Assembly: GCF_014838745.1 (NCBI RefSeq)
Contig: NZ_JABUXR010000004.1
Coordinates: 85,392-149,391 of the forward strand
Length of the DNA: 64,000 nucleotides
Origin: Limosilactobacillus urinaemulieris
GTDB lineage: Bacteria > Bacillota > Bacilli > Lactobacillales > Lactobacillaceae
Direction: 5' to 3'
The notes under the pieces were generated by a model, which was not told where the DNA came from, searched no databases, and saw only the letters and a program-made list of their open reading frames with translations. Below, in pieces: positions 1-9,019 of the stretch (position 1 is the first letter of the stretch; each line of letters opens with the position of its first letter). The translations under genes were made by a program, and so were the position numbers.

Positions 1-1
1 A

Positions 2-106
2 TTTCAGATTATGATGGGAAACGGTGTGGTTGTCGGTAGTGTTGCTGCCGTTGTCCTTAACCTATTATTTAATGGTTACGGGAAAGAAAAACCAGCCAAA
101 GATTAA
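2..106 (+). CDS. C-terminal end of an NCS2 nucleobase (uracil/xanthine) permease, partial
   Basis: Only the last 34 codons are present, in frame from base 2 and ending with TAA at 104-106. The visible peptide has a glycine-rich turn (GNGVVVGSVAAVVLNLLFNG) leading into a hydrophobic helix and then a short charged tail, KEKPAKD. This pattern is typical of the last membrane segment of NCS2 nucleobase:cation symporters such as uracil or xanthine permeases. The family assignment comes from resemblance of this short tail only, so the substrate cannot be given. The start and most of the gene lie outside the window. It is followed by the promoter of the methionine T-box leader, so it is not expected to share a transcript with the next gene. 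Confidence 0.6.
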   Translation, partial: FQIMMGNGVVVGSVAAVVLNLLFNGYGKEKPAKD

Positions 107-130
107 TCTCATTAAATTTTAATAATACTA

Positions 131-159
131 TTGACAATTTAATTTGGTCACGCTAGAAT
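131..159 (+). promoter_or_regulatory. Sigma-A promoter of the T-box leader
   Basis: TTGACA at 131-136 and TAGAAT at 154-159 are separated by exactly 17 bp, an almost consensus vegetative promoter. Transcription would begin near 166, just ahead of the base of T-box stem I. Confidence 0.8.
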
Positions 160-165
160 AATTTC

Positions 166-390
166 AACAATTATCGTTTCAGTAATTGCTTCGTTCGGTG
201 TCAGAGAGCCGGTGGGGATGTGCGAACCGGTCAGGCGGAGTTAATGAATTATCGCGAGTTTAAGATTGCTCGGCCATAGTCAGTGCCGTTACCACCTGAT
301 ACGAGAGCGTATTAGATCAATACGTATGTGGGTGGTACCGCGGTTAATAAATCGTCCCGTTGATGAATCATTTCATCAGCGGGATTTTTT
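166..390 (+). promoter_or_regulatory. T-box leader, probable methionine specifier
   Basis: The leader has the hallmark T-box sequence GTGGGTGGTACCGCGG at 328-343. It is followed by an intrinsic terminator (stem from 354, T-run at 385-390). Stem I carries the conserved AGAGAGCCGG segment. Its base can be drawn from TAATT (183-187) pairing with AATTA (247-251), which places ATG (244-246) exactly at the specifier position, so uncharged tRNA-Met is the inferred ligand. When charged tRNA is scarce the antiterminator should form and allow transcription into the downstream transporter. The specifier is read from the fold by eye. The neighbouring metE and metF agree with it. Confidence 0.85.
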
Positions 391-421
391 ATGCAAGCAG
401 TTCATTAAGGAGGAGCAAAAA

Positions 422-472
422 ATGAAAAATTGTGGTGGCATTATCCGTTATCAACTTCAATTCAAACACTAA
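422..472 (+). CDS. 16-residue upstream ORF between the T-box terminator and the transporter
   Basis: ATG at 422 opens a 16-codon reading frame, MKNCGGIIRYQLQFKH, stopping at 472. It is preceded by a very strong ribosome binding site (AAGGAGGAGC at 407-416) with ideal spacing, stronger than that of the transporter gene 33 bp downstream. It lies after the T-box terminator, so it is made only on read-through. It could be a translated leader that couples to the next gene, or the remnant of a former first gene. I do not recognise the peptide. Confidence 0.4.
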   Translation: MKNCGGIIRYQLQFKH

Positions 473-505
473 CCAATCAATTATTTTATAAGGGAGATTT
501 GAATT

Positions 506-1873
506 ATGAAGTCAATTAAGTTCGGTGAAGCAGTTAGTATCCTACTAATTATGTTAATTATTTTAGGGACAGCCGTTATTAAGTTTGGGCTCTCCCCACA
601 AATTCCGGTCCTCTTCGTCATTGCCTTAATCATGCTTTGGGCAAAACTGCGGGGAGCTTCTTGGGACGACCTTCATAAGGGAATCCAAGATGGAATTGGT
701 ACAGCAATCATTCCTATTTTTATCTTTATCCTGATTGGGGCACTAATTGCCGTTTGGATTAAAGCCGGGATTATTCCATCAATTATGGTAATCGGCTTTA
801 AGATTATCAGCGCACGGTGGTTCGTTCCTTCTACTTTCCTCGTCTGTTCACTAGTTGGGGTTTCAATTGGGAGTGGTTTTACAACGATTTCAACAATCGG
901 GTTAGCACTTTTCGCTGTCGGTCACGCAATGGGAATTAACCCAGCCTTAGTTGCCGGTTCAATTATCTCCGGTGCAGTTTTCGGTGATAAGATGTCGCCA
1001 CTATCCGATTCCACTAACCTGGCCTCCGCAATTGCCGGTAGTGATTTATTTGCCCACATTAAGAACATGATGTGGTCCACCATCCCATCTTTCATTGTTT
1101 CATTTATTCTTTTCTGGATTATTGGTCAAAGCGGTAGCGGGATGAACTCTAGTAAGATCGTTCACACTACGCAAGCATTAGTAAACAACTTTAGTATTAG
1201 CTGGTGGGCCTTACTGCCAATCGCATTACTCTTCATCTGCGCTTGGCGTCACATTCCAGCTATTCCAACCCTATTTATTAACATCATTGTGACCGTAATC
1301 ATGATTTTTGTTCAGGATCCACACACATCCCTTAAATCATTAACTAACTTGATTAGTGAGGGATTCGTCGCTCATACTAATGATGCTTCAGTTAATGCTC
1401 TTCTTTCTCGTGGTGGAATTACCAGTATGATGGGAACAGTCTCCTTGATTATTGTGACCCTTTCTCTTGGGGGCATCTTAATGCAATTTAACGTTATCCA
1501 ATCTGCAATGGATCCCCTTGTTAAGCATCTTAAGACTCCAGGAAGCTTAATTCTGACTACAATTCTTTCCGGAATTGGGGTGAACCTCTTCGTTGGTGAA
1601 CAATACCTTTCAGTAATTCTTCCAGGACGAGCCTTTAAGACCGCCTTTAAGGATATGAAGCTTTCTCCACTAGCCCTTAGTCGGGTTCTTGAAGATGGTG
1701 GTAGTGTTATTAACTACCTAATTCCATGGGGAGTTGCCGGGATGTTCGCCGCCTCCACTCTTGGCGTACCGGTTCTCCACTTCTTACCATTTGCATTCTT
1801 CAGTCTCTTTTCACCAGTCTTCTCTGTTATTAGCGGATTTACTGGGATTGGATTAAAGCGTGCTAAAAACTAA
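506..1873 (+). CDS. metT: NhaC-family antiporter-like transporter, probable methionine permease MetT
   Basis: This 455-residue integral membrane protein has about 11-12 hydrophobic segments and NhaC family features such as GSGFTTISTIGLALFAVG and the ISGAVFGDKMSPLSDSTNL segment (residues about 150-170). NhaC-type carriers exchange Na+ and H+, but T-box-controlled members are predicted to import amino acids. The Met-type leader upstream and metE/metF downstream point to methionine uptake (MetT). That substrate is inferred, and a plain Na+/H+ antiporter or a tyrosine carrier (YheL type) remains possible. The start has a clear site, AAGGGAG, 8-9 bp upstream. It is convergent with metF and shares a bidirectional terminator with it. 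Confidence 0.75.
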   Translation: MKSIKFGEAVSILLIMLIILGTAVIKFGLSPQIPVLFVIALIMLWAKLRGASWDDLHKGIQDGIGTAIIPIFIFILIGALIAVWIKAGIIPSIMVIGFKIISARWFVPSTFLVCSLVGVSIGSGFTTISTIGLALFAVGHAMGINPALVAGSIISGAVFGDKMSPLSDSTNLASAIAGSDLFAHIKNMMWSTIPSFIVSFILFWIIGQSGSGMNSSKIVHTTQALVNNFSISWWALLPIALLFICAWRHIPAIPTLFINIIVTVIMIFVQDPHTSLKSLTNLISEGFVAHTNDASVNALLSRGGITSMMGTVSLIIVTLSLGGILMQFNVIQSAMDPLVKHLKTPGSLILTTILSGIGVNLFVGEQYLSVILPGRAFKTAFKDMKLSPLALSRVLEDGGSVINYLIPWGVAGMFAASTLGVPVLHFLPFAFFSLFSPVFSVISGFTGIGLKRAKN

Positions 1874-1880
1874 ATTACAA

Positions 1881-1919
1881 AAAAACTGCTAGTGTCTTAG
1901 TTAGGCATTAGCAGTTTTT
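1881..1919. terminator. Bidirectional intrinsic terminator between metT and metF
   Basis: AAAAACTGCTAGTG pairs with CATTAGCAGTTTTT around an 11-base loop. A-runs and T-runs on the two sides let it serve both convergent genes. Confidence 0.85.
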
Positions 1920-1927
1920 GTTTCCCC

Positions 1928-2773
1928 TTAGCAACAGACTTGGAAAAGCGAGCCAATGTTTTGCTTAACCTGACGGGCAGTATCCGAGTGGTTCATCGTG
2001 TAAAGGTGGATCCCGGACACGTCATTGGTTACTAAGTCAACGATTTGGTCAATTGCATAGGTAATTCCAGCTTGTTTCAATGCTTGGGGATGGTTATGAT
2101 ATTTTGCCAGAATATCCTTAAACTTCTCCGGAACTGTCACCGCACTAGTTTGCAAAATTCGGTTAGCTTGTCGTTCATTAACGACTGGCATAATTCCCGC
2201 AATAATTGGTACATTAATCCCGCCAATGGCACACAACTCACGGAACCGATAATAACTGTGATTATCCAAGAAAAGCTGGGTAATTATTTGGTCACACCCT
2301 GCTTCAACCTTTAATCTTAAATGTTGAATTTCATCTACCATACTCAGTGACTCGGGATGTTTCTCCGGGTAGCAAGCTCCGGTAATTTGGAAGTCAGGAT
2401 AGTTTTGTTTGATATAAGCAATCAGATCACTAGCATGAGCAAAGTCAATTTTCTTTTCCAGGTTTGGTCGTTCATCGCCCCGCAGCACCAGTACCCGGTC
2501 GACATGGCATACTCGCAATTGCTCCAAGATTCGATCAACGTCTTCCCGACTGAGATACCAAGCAGGAAGATGGGCCATTGCTGGCACTTGACAACCATTC
2601 TCAACGTAATCAGCTACCCTAACCGTTTCATGAGCAAGCTGTTTTGTATTGCTGTTACAAGTGACACTGATGAAATCCGGGGAAAGATCACGCAAAGATG
2701 TTAGTACCTGGTTAAGATGATTGATCCCCATCGTCGAATTAGGCGGAAAAACTTCGTACGATAAAGTTGTCAT
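1928..2773 (-). CDS. metF: 5,10-methylenetetrahydrofolate reductase
   Basis: Reduces methylene-tetrahydrofolate to 5-methyl-tetrahydrofolate, the methyl donor used by the MetE synthase encoded just upstream. The protein has 281 residues, the normal size for bacterial MetF. It begins with the family signature SYEVFPPNS and has the typical barrel motifs SVTCNSN, LRGDERP and the ITQLFLDNHSYYRF segment (residues about 160-180). The ATG directly follows the TAA of metE with no base between, and its ribosome binding site (AGGAGAGGGTG) lies inside the end of metE, so the two genes should be translationally coupled in one mRNA. Confidence 0.95.
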   Translation of the reverse strand: MTTLSYEVFPPNSTMGINHLNQVLTSLRDLSPDFISVTCNSNTKQLAHETVRVADYVENGCQVPAMAHLPAWYLSREDVDRILEQLRVCHVDRVLVLRGDERPNLEKKIDFAHASDLIAYIKQNYPDFQITGACYPEKHPESLSMVDEIQHLRLKVEAGCDQIITQLFLDNHSYYRFRELCAIGGINVPIIAGIMPVVNERQANRILQTSAVTVPEKFKDILAKYHNHPQALKQAGITYAIDQIVDLVTNDVSGIHLYTMNHSDTARQVKQNIGSLFQVCC

Positions 2774-5038
2774 TTAATCACCCTCTCCTAACTGACGACG
2801 AACTTCACGAGTTGCTTCAATTACATTGGCTAAACTAGCCCTTGTTTCCTCAACACCACGGGTTTTTAGACCACAGTCTGGATTAATCCAGACCTTTGGA
2901 GCAGCAATCTTAGCAAGGATCCGGTTGATTGTTGTCTTCACCTCGTCAACGGATGGAATTCGTGGTGAGTGAATATCATAAACTCCAGGTCCCACTTCCG
3001 TTTCAAAATGTTGTTTTTTCAGTGTATCAAGGATTTCCAAATTAGAACGTGAGGCCTCAAAGGAAATAACGTCGGCATCCATCGCATCAATTGCTGGAAC
3101 AATATCGGAAAACTCGCTGTAACACATATGGGTATGGATCTGGGTTTCTGGTTTGACCTTGCTATGGACTAAGTGGAAAGCTGGAATGGCCCAGTTCAAG
3201 TATTCAGAATACCAATCAGATTTCCTCAGCGGCAGTTTTTCTCTCAAGGCCGCTTCATCAATCTGAATGATCTTAATCCCGTTAGCTTCTAGGTCAAGAA
3301 CTTCCTTTTGGATAGCCAAAGCTAACTGAAGAGTTGATTCCTTTAAGCTAATATCTTCACGGGGGAATGACCAGTTCAGGATGGTTACCGGTCCTGTCAG
3401 CATCCCCTTAACCAGCTTTTTGGTTTGGCTTTGAGCGTACTTGGACCACTTAATGGTAATTGGCTGTTGTCGTTTAACATCACCCCAAATAATTGGCGGC
3501 TTAACACAGCGGGTTCCATATGATTGAACCCATGCATTTTTGGAGAAGATATATCCCGAAAGGTGCTGGCCAAAGTATTCAACCATATCATTCCGTTCAA
3601 ATTCCCCGTGTACCAAAATATCCAGTCCGATCTTTTCTTGCCACTTTAACCAATCGTCAATCTTTCCCTTAATAAAGTCGTCGTATTGTTTTTGATCAAT
3701 TTCATGGCGACGGAACTGACGACGAGTCTGTCGAACTTCCTTAGTTTGTGGGAAGGAGCCGATCGTTGTGGTTGGTAAAAGTGGTAGGTGAAATTCTGCT
3801 TTCTGGATCTTTTCTCGCACTTGACGAGCTGGTTGACGAACAAAGTCTTCATCCTTCAGGTTTGCAATTTGCTCATGTAATTCAGCATCCTCCTGAACTC
3901 GCTGCTTCGCAAACAATTCCTGGTTAGCACGAAGCTTTTCTTTAGCAGAACCTTCGTAGATTGCTGCAAGCTCTTTAAGCTCAGCTAACTTTTCTACAGC
4001 AAATGCAAAGTGCTCTTTAACAGCTGGCTCAAAGTTTTCATTTTCAACTGTAATTGGCACATGGAGTAACGAGCAAGAGGTGCTAACTATAAGATTTTTC
4101 ACTCCAGCTTTTTTGAGTTGCGTCAAACTCTTATCATAATGGTTTCGCCAAATATTTTTTCCGTTGACGATTCCTGCAAAAAGAGTCTTATCTTCTGGAA
4201 AATGATGACGAACTAATTGAAGTGTCTGCTTTCCTTCAACAAAGTCAAGGCCAAGGCCGTCAAACGGTAATTCGATCAAGTCGTCATAAATATCCCGAAC
4301 GTCACCAAAGTAAGTCTGCAGGAGAACCTTTAATTTTCCTTTAGCCTTCAATAGTGGCTGGTAGAGTTCATTGAATAGTTGACGATCTTCAGTAGTTAAA
4401 TCCTTAACGAGGGCCGGTTCATCAAGTTGAATCCATTGCGCCCCACTGTCTGCAAGTTTATTAAAAACTTCTTTATAGGCAGTTACAGCGTCATTAATAA
4501 AGTCACGAGCAGTCACATTTTGATATTCACTTAGCTTCAGTAATGTAAAGGGACCAATCAATACGGGGCGGGTAATGATCCCTAATTCTTTTGCTTCTTC
4601 AAACTCTGCAAAAATTTTATTTCCAGTTAGCTTAAATTGGGTATCCTGATTAAGCTGCGGAACAAGGTAGTGATAATTGGTGTTAAACCACTTCTTCATT
4701 GGCCAAGCCAGAACATTCCCTTCTTCACCCTGGTAACCACGTGCTAGGGCAAAGTACTTATCTAACTCAGAAAACGGTAAGTCTTGAACATCCTGTGGAA
4801 CCAGGTTAAATAGGAAGGCAGCGTCTAAAGTTTGATCGTAGTATGAAAAGTCATTGCTCGGAATTGCATCGATCCCTGCCTGTTGAAGAAGTTTCCAGTT
4901 GTTTTTTCTCAGTTTCTTTGCCGTTGTCCGTAATTCTTCTTGACTAATCTTATTCTTAAAGTATTTTTCAGTAGCAAATTTTAATTCACGCTTCTCACCT
5001 ATCCGGGGGAAGCCGATAATCGTAGTAGTTGTTGTCAT
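2774..5038 (-). CDS. metE: Cobalamin-independent methionine synthase
   Basis: Transfers the methyl group from 5-methyltetrahydropteroyl-triglutamate to homocysteine, giving methionine. The length of 754 residues matches the two-barrel MetE family. The N-terminal barrel starts with [19 protein letters not shown]. The C-terminal barrel starts at [15 protein letters not shown] and holds the zinc ligands in HTHMCYSEF (near residue 640) and NPDCGLKTR (near 720). It is first in a two-gene operon with metF and divergent from the LysR-type gene. No T-box or SAM leader is visible in the 130-bp gap, so control by the neighbouring regulator is the likely mode. Confidence 0.97.
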   Translation of the reverse strand: MTTTTTIIGFPRIGEKRELKFATEKYFKNKISQEELRTTAKKLRKNNWKLLQQAGIDAIPSNDFSYYDQTLDAAFLFNLVPQDVQDLPFSELDKYFALARGYQGEEGNVLAWPMKKWFNTNYHYLVPQLNQDTQFKLTGNKIFAEFEEAKELGIITRPVLIGPFTLLKLSEYQNVTARDFINDAVTAYKEVFNKLADSGAQWIQLDEPALVKDLTTEDRQLFNELYQPLLKAKGKLKVLLQTYFGDVRDIYDDLIELPFDGLGLDFVEGKQTLQLVRHHFPEDKTLFAGIVNGKNIWRNHYDKSLTQLKKAGVKNLIVSTSCSLLHVPITVENENFEPAVKEHFAFAVEKLAELKELAAIYEGSAKEKLRANQELFAKQRVQEDAELHEQIANLKDEDFVRQPARQVREKIQKAEFHLPLLPTTTIGSFPQTKEVRQTRRQFRRHEIDQKQYDDFIKGKIDDWLKWQEKIGLDILVHGEFERNDMVEYFGQHLSGYIFSKNAWVQSYGTRCVKPPIIWGDVKRQQPITIKWSKYAQSQTKKLVKGMLTGPVTILNWSFPREDISLKESTLQLALAIQKEVLDLEANGIKIIQIDEAALREKLPLRKSDWYSEYLNWAIPAFHLVHSKVKPETQIHTHMCYSEFSDIVPAIDAMDADVISFEASRSNLEILDTLKKQHFETEVGPGVYDIHSPRIPSVDEVKTTINRILAKIAAPKVWINPDCGLKTRGVEETRASLANVIEATREVRRQLGEGD

Positions 5039-5116
5039 TACTTATTCATCTCTTTCGCCTTTTTATTTGTCTAATAATCTACCATGGATTCTTGCTATTG
5101 AATAACTGTTAAATAT

Positions 5117-5145
5117 TTGAACTGGATATAGGCAAAGGCTATAAT
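5117..5145 (+). promoter_or_regulatory. Promoter of the lysR-type gene with an embedded LTTR-type inverted repeat
   Basis: TTGAAC (5117-5122) and TATAAT (5140-5145) are 17 bp apart. The inverted repeat TATAG-N7-CTATA (5127-5143) lies in the spacer and overlaps the -10 box, the usual form of a LysR-family site (T-N11-A). Binding there would repress the regulator's own promoter and could activate the divergent metE promoter. The roles are inferred. Confidence 0.7.
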
Positions 5146-5168
5146 GCAAATAAAAAAGGATCAGATCA

Positions 5169-6110
5169 ATGAGAATTAAACAATTAGAATATTTAGAAGC
5201 CGTGATTGAAACTGGCTCAATTAACGAAGCGGCTAAACGACTTTACCTTACCCAACCCAGTCTCTCAAGTGCGATCAAGGATTTAGAAAAAGAAATGGGA
5301 ATCACGATCTTTCAAAGAAGTAACTCGGGAGTCCGTTTGACTGCTGATGGACGTGAATTCATGAATTATGCTAAGCAAATCTTGGATCAGGTTCGCCTGC
5401 TCGATGATCGTTTCAAACATCAGCAAGCGCTTCACCAATCCTTCGCTGTTTCCGCACAACACTACGCTTTCGTTGTTAATGCCTTTGTAGAACTAATCAA
5501 GAAAATTAATTCGCCAACCTATAAGTTCACTCTCCGCGAGACAGAAACCGAAAATATTTTTAATGATCTGCGAACTTTTAAGAGTGAGTTAGGTGTACTC
5601 TATATCAATAATTTTAACCGGCGAATTATCAATAAATTGTTAACGGAAAACGGCCTCAAATTCACGCCACTCTTTGTTGCTAAGCCACACGTCTTTTTGA
5701 GCCGTTATAATCCACTTGCAAAACGACACTCAATCAGCCTTGATGATCTGACTGAGCTTCCCTACCTCTCTTTTGAACAAGGTGAAAATAATTCCTTTTA
5801 CTTTTCCGAGGAAATTCAGTCAACTCTGAGCCATAAAAAGGAGATTAAGGTTAGTGACCGGGCAACCATTTTCAATTTAATGGTTGGTCTGAATGGCTAT
5901 ACCATCAGTTCAGGAATCATTAGCAGTAAGCTTAATGATGACAAGATTGTCGCTATTCCTTTGGAGCTTGACGATCCCATAACAATCGGAATTACTCAAC
6001 ATCAGCATACTGTGCCAAGCCAGTTAAGTCTGAAATTTATTCAGTTGCTTAAAAATCATATTCGTGATTACGGATTTCAAATTATTGGAGAGAATGACGA
6101 CAAGGCGTGA
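5169..6110 (+). CDS. LysR-family transcriptional regulator, probably of methionine/sulfur genes
   Basis: This 313-residue protein has the LysR N-terminal winged helix-turn-helix at residues 1-60 (MRIKQLEYLEAVIETGSINE, LTQPSLSSAIKDLEKEMG) and a periplasmic-binding-protein-like effector domain from about 90. Its divergent position next to metE-metF matches MetR/CmbR-type regulators, which sense homocysteine or O-acetylserine. The effector here is not shown by the sequence. A short leader with AAAGGA precedes the ATG. The promoter contains a palindrome suited to autoregulation. The target assignment rests on neighbourhood alone. Confidence 0.88.
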   Translation: MRIKQLEYLEAVIETGSINEAAKRLYLTQPSLSSAIKDLEKEMGITIFQRSNSGVRLTADGREFMNYAKQILDQVRLLDDRFKHQQALHQSFAVSAQHYAFVVNAFVELIKKINSPTYKFTLRETETENIFNDLRTFKSELGVLYINNFNRRIINKLLTENGLKFTPLFVAKPHVFLSRYNPLAKRHSISLDDLTELPYLSFEQGENNSFYFSEEIQSTLSHKKEIKVSDRATIFNLMVGLNGYTISSGIISSKLNDDKIVAIPLELDDPITIGITQHQHTVPSQLSLKFIQLLKNHIRDYGFQIIGENDDKA

Positions 6111-6140
6111 ACCGTTTAATTATGGTCCACGCCTCTTTTA
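6104..6140 (+). terminator. Terminator of the LysR-type gene
   Basis: GGCGTG (6104-6109) pairs with CACGCC (6128-6133), followed by TCTTTTAT. The stem begins inside the end of the reading frame. Confidence 0.6.
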
Positions 6141-6186
6141 TGTTTAAATGATGTTTCTCGGCAGTAGAGCCAAGATCTGCGTAGTA

Positions 6187-6384
6187 GCTGATTGACTTCT
6201 TTCATCAACAAGTTGATAGTAAGAAGTCTAATCAGCCTTGCGAGGTTCACAAACGAAAACAAGTTTTCTGGTTCACTCCTTCGCCAGGAGCTTGCTAGAG
6301 ATAACACCCTCCCTCCTAGGCGCAAGACGCCTTTGTCGGGAGTTCGTGTTATCTTTCCGCAAGTTCTCTGCTGACTCGCACTCT
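6187..6384. repeat. Structured intergenic repeat: two successive hairpin units
   Basis: The 330-bp gap before the MFS gene is filled by two foldable units. At 6187-6236 GCTGATTGACTTCTT pairs with AAGAAGTCTAATCAGC, with a second inner stem ATCAAC/GTTGAT. At 6280-6384 a larger hairpin has arms GAGCTTGC/GCAAGTTCTC and GATAACAC/GTGTTATC around the core CCTAGGCGCAAGACGCC. The same core, with different arms, recurs near 20240, 20360, 23850 and 34490. The unit ends with GCGAGTC/GACTCGC and a TAAGAGTG-like end near 6376-6386. Confidence 0.75.
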
Positions 6385-6440
6385 TACCCATTTTATAATA
6401 GAATAAAGGTGAGCGCTTCCTTTACAAGGAGGAATTTTCT

Positions 6441-7592
6441 ATGCCTAAAGCTAAGACACTTCAGCTAAAATGGTTAGCTTTAGCAAGTTTATTAAATAGT
6501 ACAGGTGCAGCATTTCTTTGGCCGTTAACAACGGTTTTCATCAATAAGCACCTCGGAGAATCACTAACTGTTGCTGGGATTGTCCTTTTTATTATGTCCA
6601 TTACCATGATATGGGGGAACTATATTGGCGGTTATTTATTTGATCATTGGAATGAATATCTCACTAGCGTTTGGGGCGCTACTATTGCTACTATCGCAAT
6701 CATTTTAATGATTTTTTATCATAATTGGCCTGCTTTTCCAATTCTAATCTGTTTTGTTAGCTTTGGGGACGGCATTTGTGCTTCCGTCATTAATTCATAT
6801 GGTAATTTTATTTCCAGCAAAGATGCCCGGTTTGTTTATAACATGGTATATCTCGCATTTAATGTTGGGGTTGTTTTAGGGACATTACTGGTAGGAATCT
6901 TATATCCAATCAGCATTAAGCTGACTTTTGTTGTTGCTTCTTGTTTTTACATTATTTTCCTATTAACAGTTCTCCTTTGCTTTAATGTACCGCTTCACAA
7001 ACAAATAAAGAGGAAACAAGTATCAACTTCTCATGAAGATACTAGCCATCAATTTCTTAGAGAAGTTATGGTCTATGCAATTTTTCTTCATCTAATTATG
7101 ATTTACTTAGCCTATGCTCTTTGGGAAAGTATTATGTCCGTTCATATAACCAATCTGGGTATTCCTTTTGTAGCATATAGTCTGCTTTGGACCTTGAATG
7201 GGGCAATTATTATTGTAGGTCAACCAATCATTAGTTATTTTGCTCCTTATATTAAACTACATATTCAGATCTATATTGGTTTACTCCTTTTTACGTTTTC
7301 TTTCCTTTTCCTACCACTTATCCACACATTACTAGGTTTTACCATTGATTTTATCGTTTTAACCATTGGTGACATGCTTAGTATTCCGGGAATTCCTGCC
7401 TGGATCTCTGAGATAACGCCGGTTAGTAAATCTGGTAAATATCAAAGTCTCATTAGCAGTACCGTTTCTATCGGTCGAGCAATCGGTCCTCTTCTTGGGG
7501 GAATTATCATTGAGGCCTATTCATATAACGTCCTATTTATTATTTGCCTTCCTATTAATGTTAGTCACGTTTATACCGATTGTGATTACTAA
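6441..7592 (+). CDS. MFS transporter (drug-export type), C-terminus altered by a frameshift
   Basis: A 12-helix major facilitator protein of 383 residues. The N-terminal half includes the loop GGYLFDHWNEY, close to the family motif after helix 2. A good site, AAGGAGG, precedes the ATG. Substrate unknown; multidrug efflux is a generic guess. The reading frame ends oddly in polar residues (INVSHVYTDCDY). From 7561 the +1 frame reads LVTFIPIVITNHLYLKFK and stops at 7617, which is exactly what a last transmembrane helix and basic tail should look like. A single-base insertion near 7557-7560 (or two-base loss) has therefore replaced most of helix 12. The protein may still insert but is likely impaired. 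Confidence 0.8.
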   Translation: MPKAKTLQLKWLALASLLNSTGAAFLWPLTTVFINKHLGESLTVAGIVLFIMSITMIWGNYIGGYLFDHWNEYLTSVWGATIATIAIILMIFYHNWPAFPILICFVSFGDGICASVINSYGNFISSKDARFVYNMVYLAFNVGVVLGTLLVGILYPISIKLTFVVASCFYIIFLLTVLLCFNVPLHKQIKRKQVSTSHEDTSHQFLREVMVYAIFLHLIMIYLAYALWESIMSVHITNLGIPFVAYSLLWTLNGAIIIVGQPIISYFAPYIKLHIQIYIGLLLFTFSFLFLPLIHTLLGFTIDFIVLTIGDMLSIPGIPAWISEITPVSKSGKYQSLISSTVSIGRAIGPLLGGIIIEAYSYNVLFIICLPINVSHVYTDCDY

Positions 7593-7630
7593 TCATCTCT
7601 ACCTCAAATTTAAATAGCTCTATTAAATCT

Positions 7631-7679
7631 GTAAGAAGAGCAATGACCAAGTGTCCGTCTTGATCATTGCTCTTCTTAC
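7631..7679. terminator. Long bidirectional terminator between the MFS gene and hisS
   Basis: GTAAGAAGAGCAATGA pairs perfectly with TCATTGCTCTTCTTAC around a 17-base loop that itself pairs (CAAG/CTTG). It separates the convergent MFS gene and hisS. Confidence 0.75.
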
Positions 7680-7717
7680 TGTCCATTTATTTCATTGCTA
7701 TTGTATAGTAATTAATA

Positions 7718-9019
7718 TTACTTTAAATACTTTTTTGGATCACTCAAAAGTTCATCAATAGATACTTTCTGTCCTTTCTCACTGCTGTCCGCTTCAGTGA
7801 GATTTAACTCGATCTCCTTTGACGAAACTTCATTGTCACCAATAACAGCAAAGTACTTACTATTTCGTCGACTTGCTTCCTTAATTTGAGTACCAACTTT
7901 CAAGCCTTGATAATCCTTATCGACTTTGATTCCCATATTACGAAGCGGTTCCATCAATTCAAAGGCAAATTCATCTGCTTCCTTACCAACGGTAGCAAAG
8001 AATAAATCAAGTCCTGGTTGTGGAACAAAGCTCTTATTTTCTTGTCTTAATAGAAGAAGTAATCGTTCAACTCCAATACCATAACCAATGCCGTCCTCAT
8101 CAGGACCACCAATTTGCGAAATCAATCCATTATAGCGACCACCACCACAAATTGTCGTGTAACCACCACCAAACACTGGTGAGTTAGACATAATTTCAAA
8201 AATGGTGTGAGTGTAATAATCTAATCCCCTAACCATTTCATTATCAACTACATAGTCAACATTAAATTTATCAAGGATCCTCTTTACTGAATCAAAGTAC
8301 TTGGCAGAGTAATCACTCAATGAATCCAGGATTGAAGGGGCATTCGCAACAATCTTCTTATCAGTCTCATCCTTACTATCAAGGACACGTAATGGGTTCT
8401 TATATAGACGTTCCTTAGAATCGTCACTAAGTTCATCATAATGTGGCTTTAAGTAGTCAATCAAAGCTTGACGGTAGTTATCCCGGGTTTCTTTATCACC
8501 AAGTGTATTGATGGCAACCCGTAACCCTGAAATTCCAAGCCGCTTAAAGAACATTAATGCTTCAAGAATAACTTCCGCATCAATTTGTGGGGACTCGCTA
8601 TTTAAGGCTTCACAACCAATTTGAGTAAATTGACGTTGGCGTCCTGACTCTGGTCGTTCATAACGGAACATTGGCCCCATGTAATAAACCTTGTATGGCT
8701 TAGCATATTCAGGGCCAAATAACTTGTTCTGTACATAAGCCCGAACAACTCCAGCAGTTCCTTCTGGTCGTAAAGCAATGTGACGATCACCCTTATCGTG
8801 AAAGTCATACATTTGCTTTTCAACAATATCAGAGGTGTCACCGACATTTCGTGCAAAGACGTTATAGTCTTCAAACATCGGTGTTCGAATTTCTGAATAA
8901 CCAAATTCCGCGAATGTATTCCGTGCAATATTTTCAACTTTTTGCCATAGTTCACTTTCACCAGGCAAAATATCAACAGTACCACGTGGCCGTTGATAAT
9001 TAACTTTAGCTTTTGCCAT
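7718..9019 (-). CDS. hisS: Histidyl-tRNA synthetase linked to the histamine cluster
   Basis: Class II synthetase that charges tRNA-His. The 433 residues show motif 1 around IRTPMFED, motif 2 RYERPESGRQRQF (about residues 117-129), the histidine-specific segment GLDYYTHTIFE, the GGGRYNGL loop and motif 3 GIGYGIGVERLLLL, then an anticodon-binding domain. It is complete. In histamine-forming lactobacilli a hisS copy usually ends the hdc cluster and is thought to respond to histidine depletion caused by decarboxylation. Whether another hisS exists elsewhere in this genome cannot be seen. It has its own attenuator leader and is separated from hdcB by a terminator, so it is a separate transcription unit. 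Confidence 0.95.
   Translation of the reverse strand: MAKAKVNYQRPRGTVDILPGESELWQKVENIARNTFAEFGYSEIRTPMFEDYNVFARNVGDTSDIVEKQMYDFHDKGDRHIALRPEGTAGVVRAYVQNKLFGPEYAKPYKVYYMGPMFRYERPESGRQRQFTQIGCEALNSESPQIDAEVILEALMFFKRLGISGLRVAINTLGDKETRDNYRQALIDYLKPHYDELSDDSKERLYKNPLRVLDSKDETDKKIVANAPSILDSLSDYSAKYFDSVKRILDKFNVDYVVDNEMVRGLDYYTHTIFEIMSNSPVFGGGYTTICGGGRYNGLISQIGGPDEDGIGYGIGVERLLLLLRQENKSFVPQPGLDLFFATVGKEADEFAFELMEPLRNMGIKVDKDYQGLKVGTQIKEASRRNSKYFAVIGDNEVSSKEIELNLTEADSSEKGQKVSIDELLSDPKKYLK

Noticed and set aside
266-472. 68-codon frame through the methionine T-box
   Set aside because: Its first part lies in the structured leader and terminator. Only the last 16 codons, with their own strong ribosome binding site, are kept.
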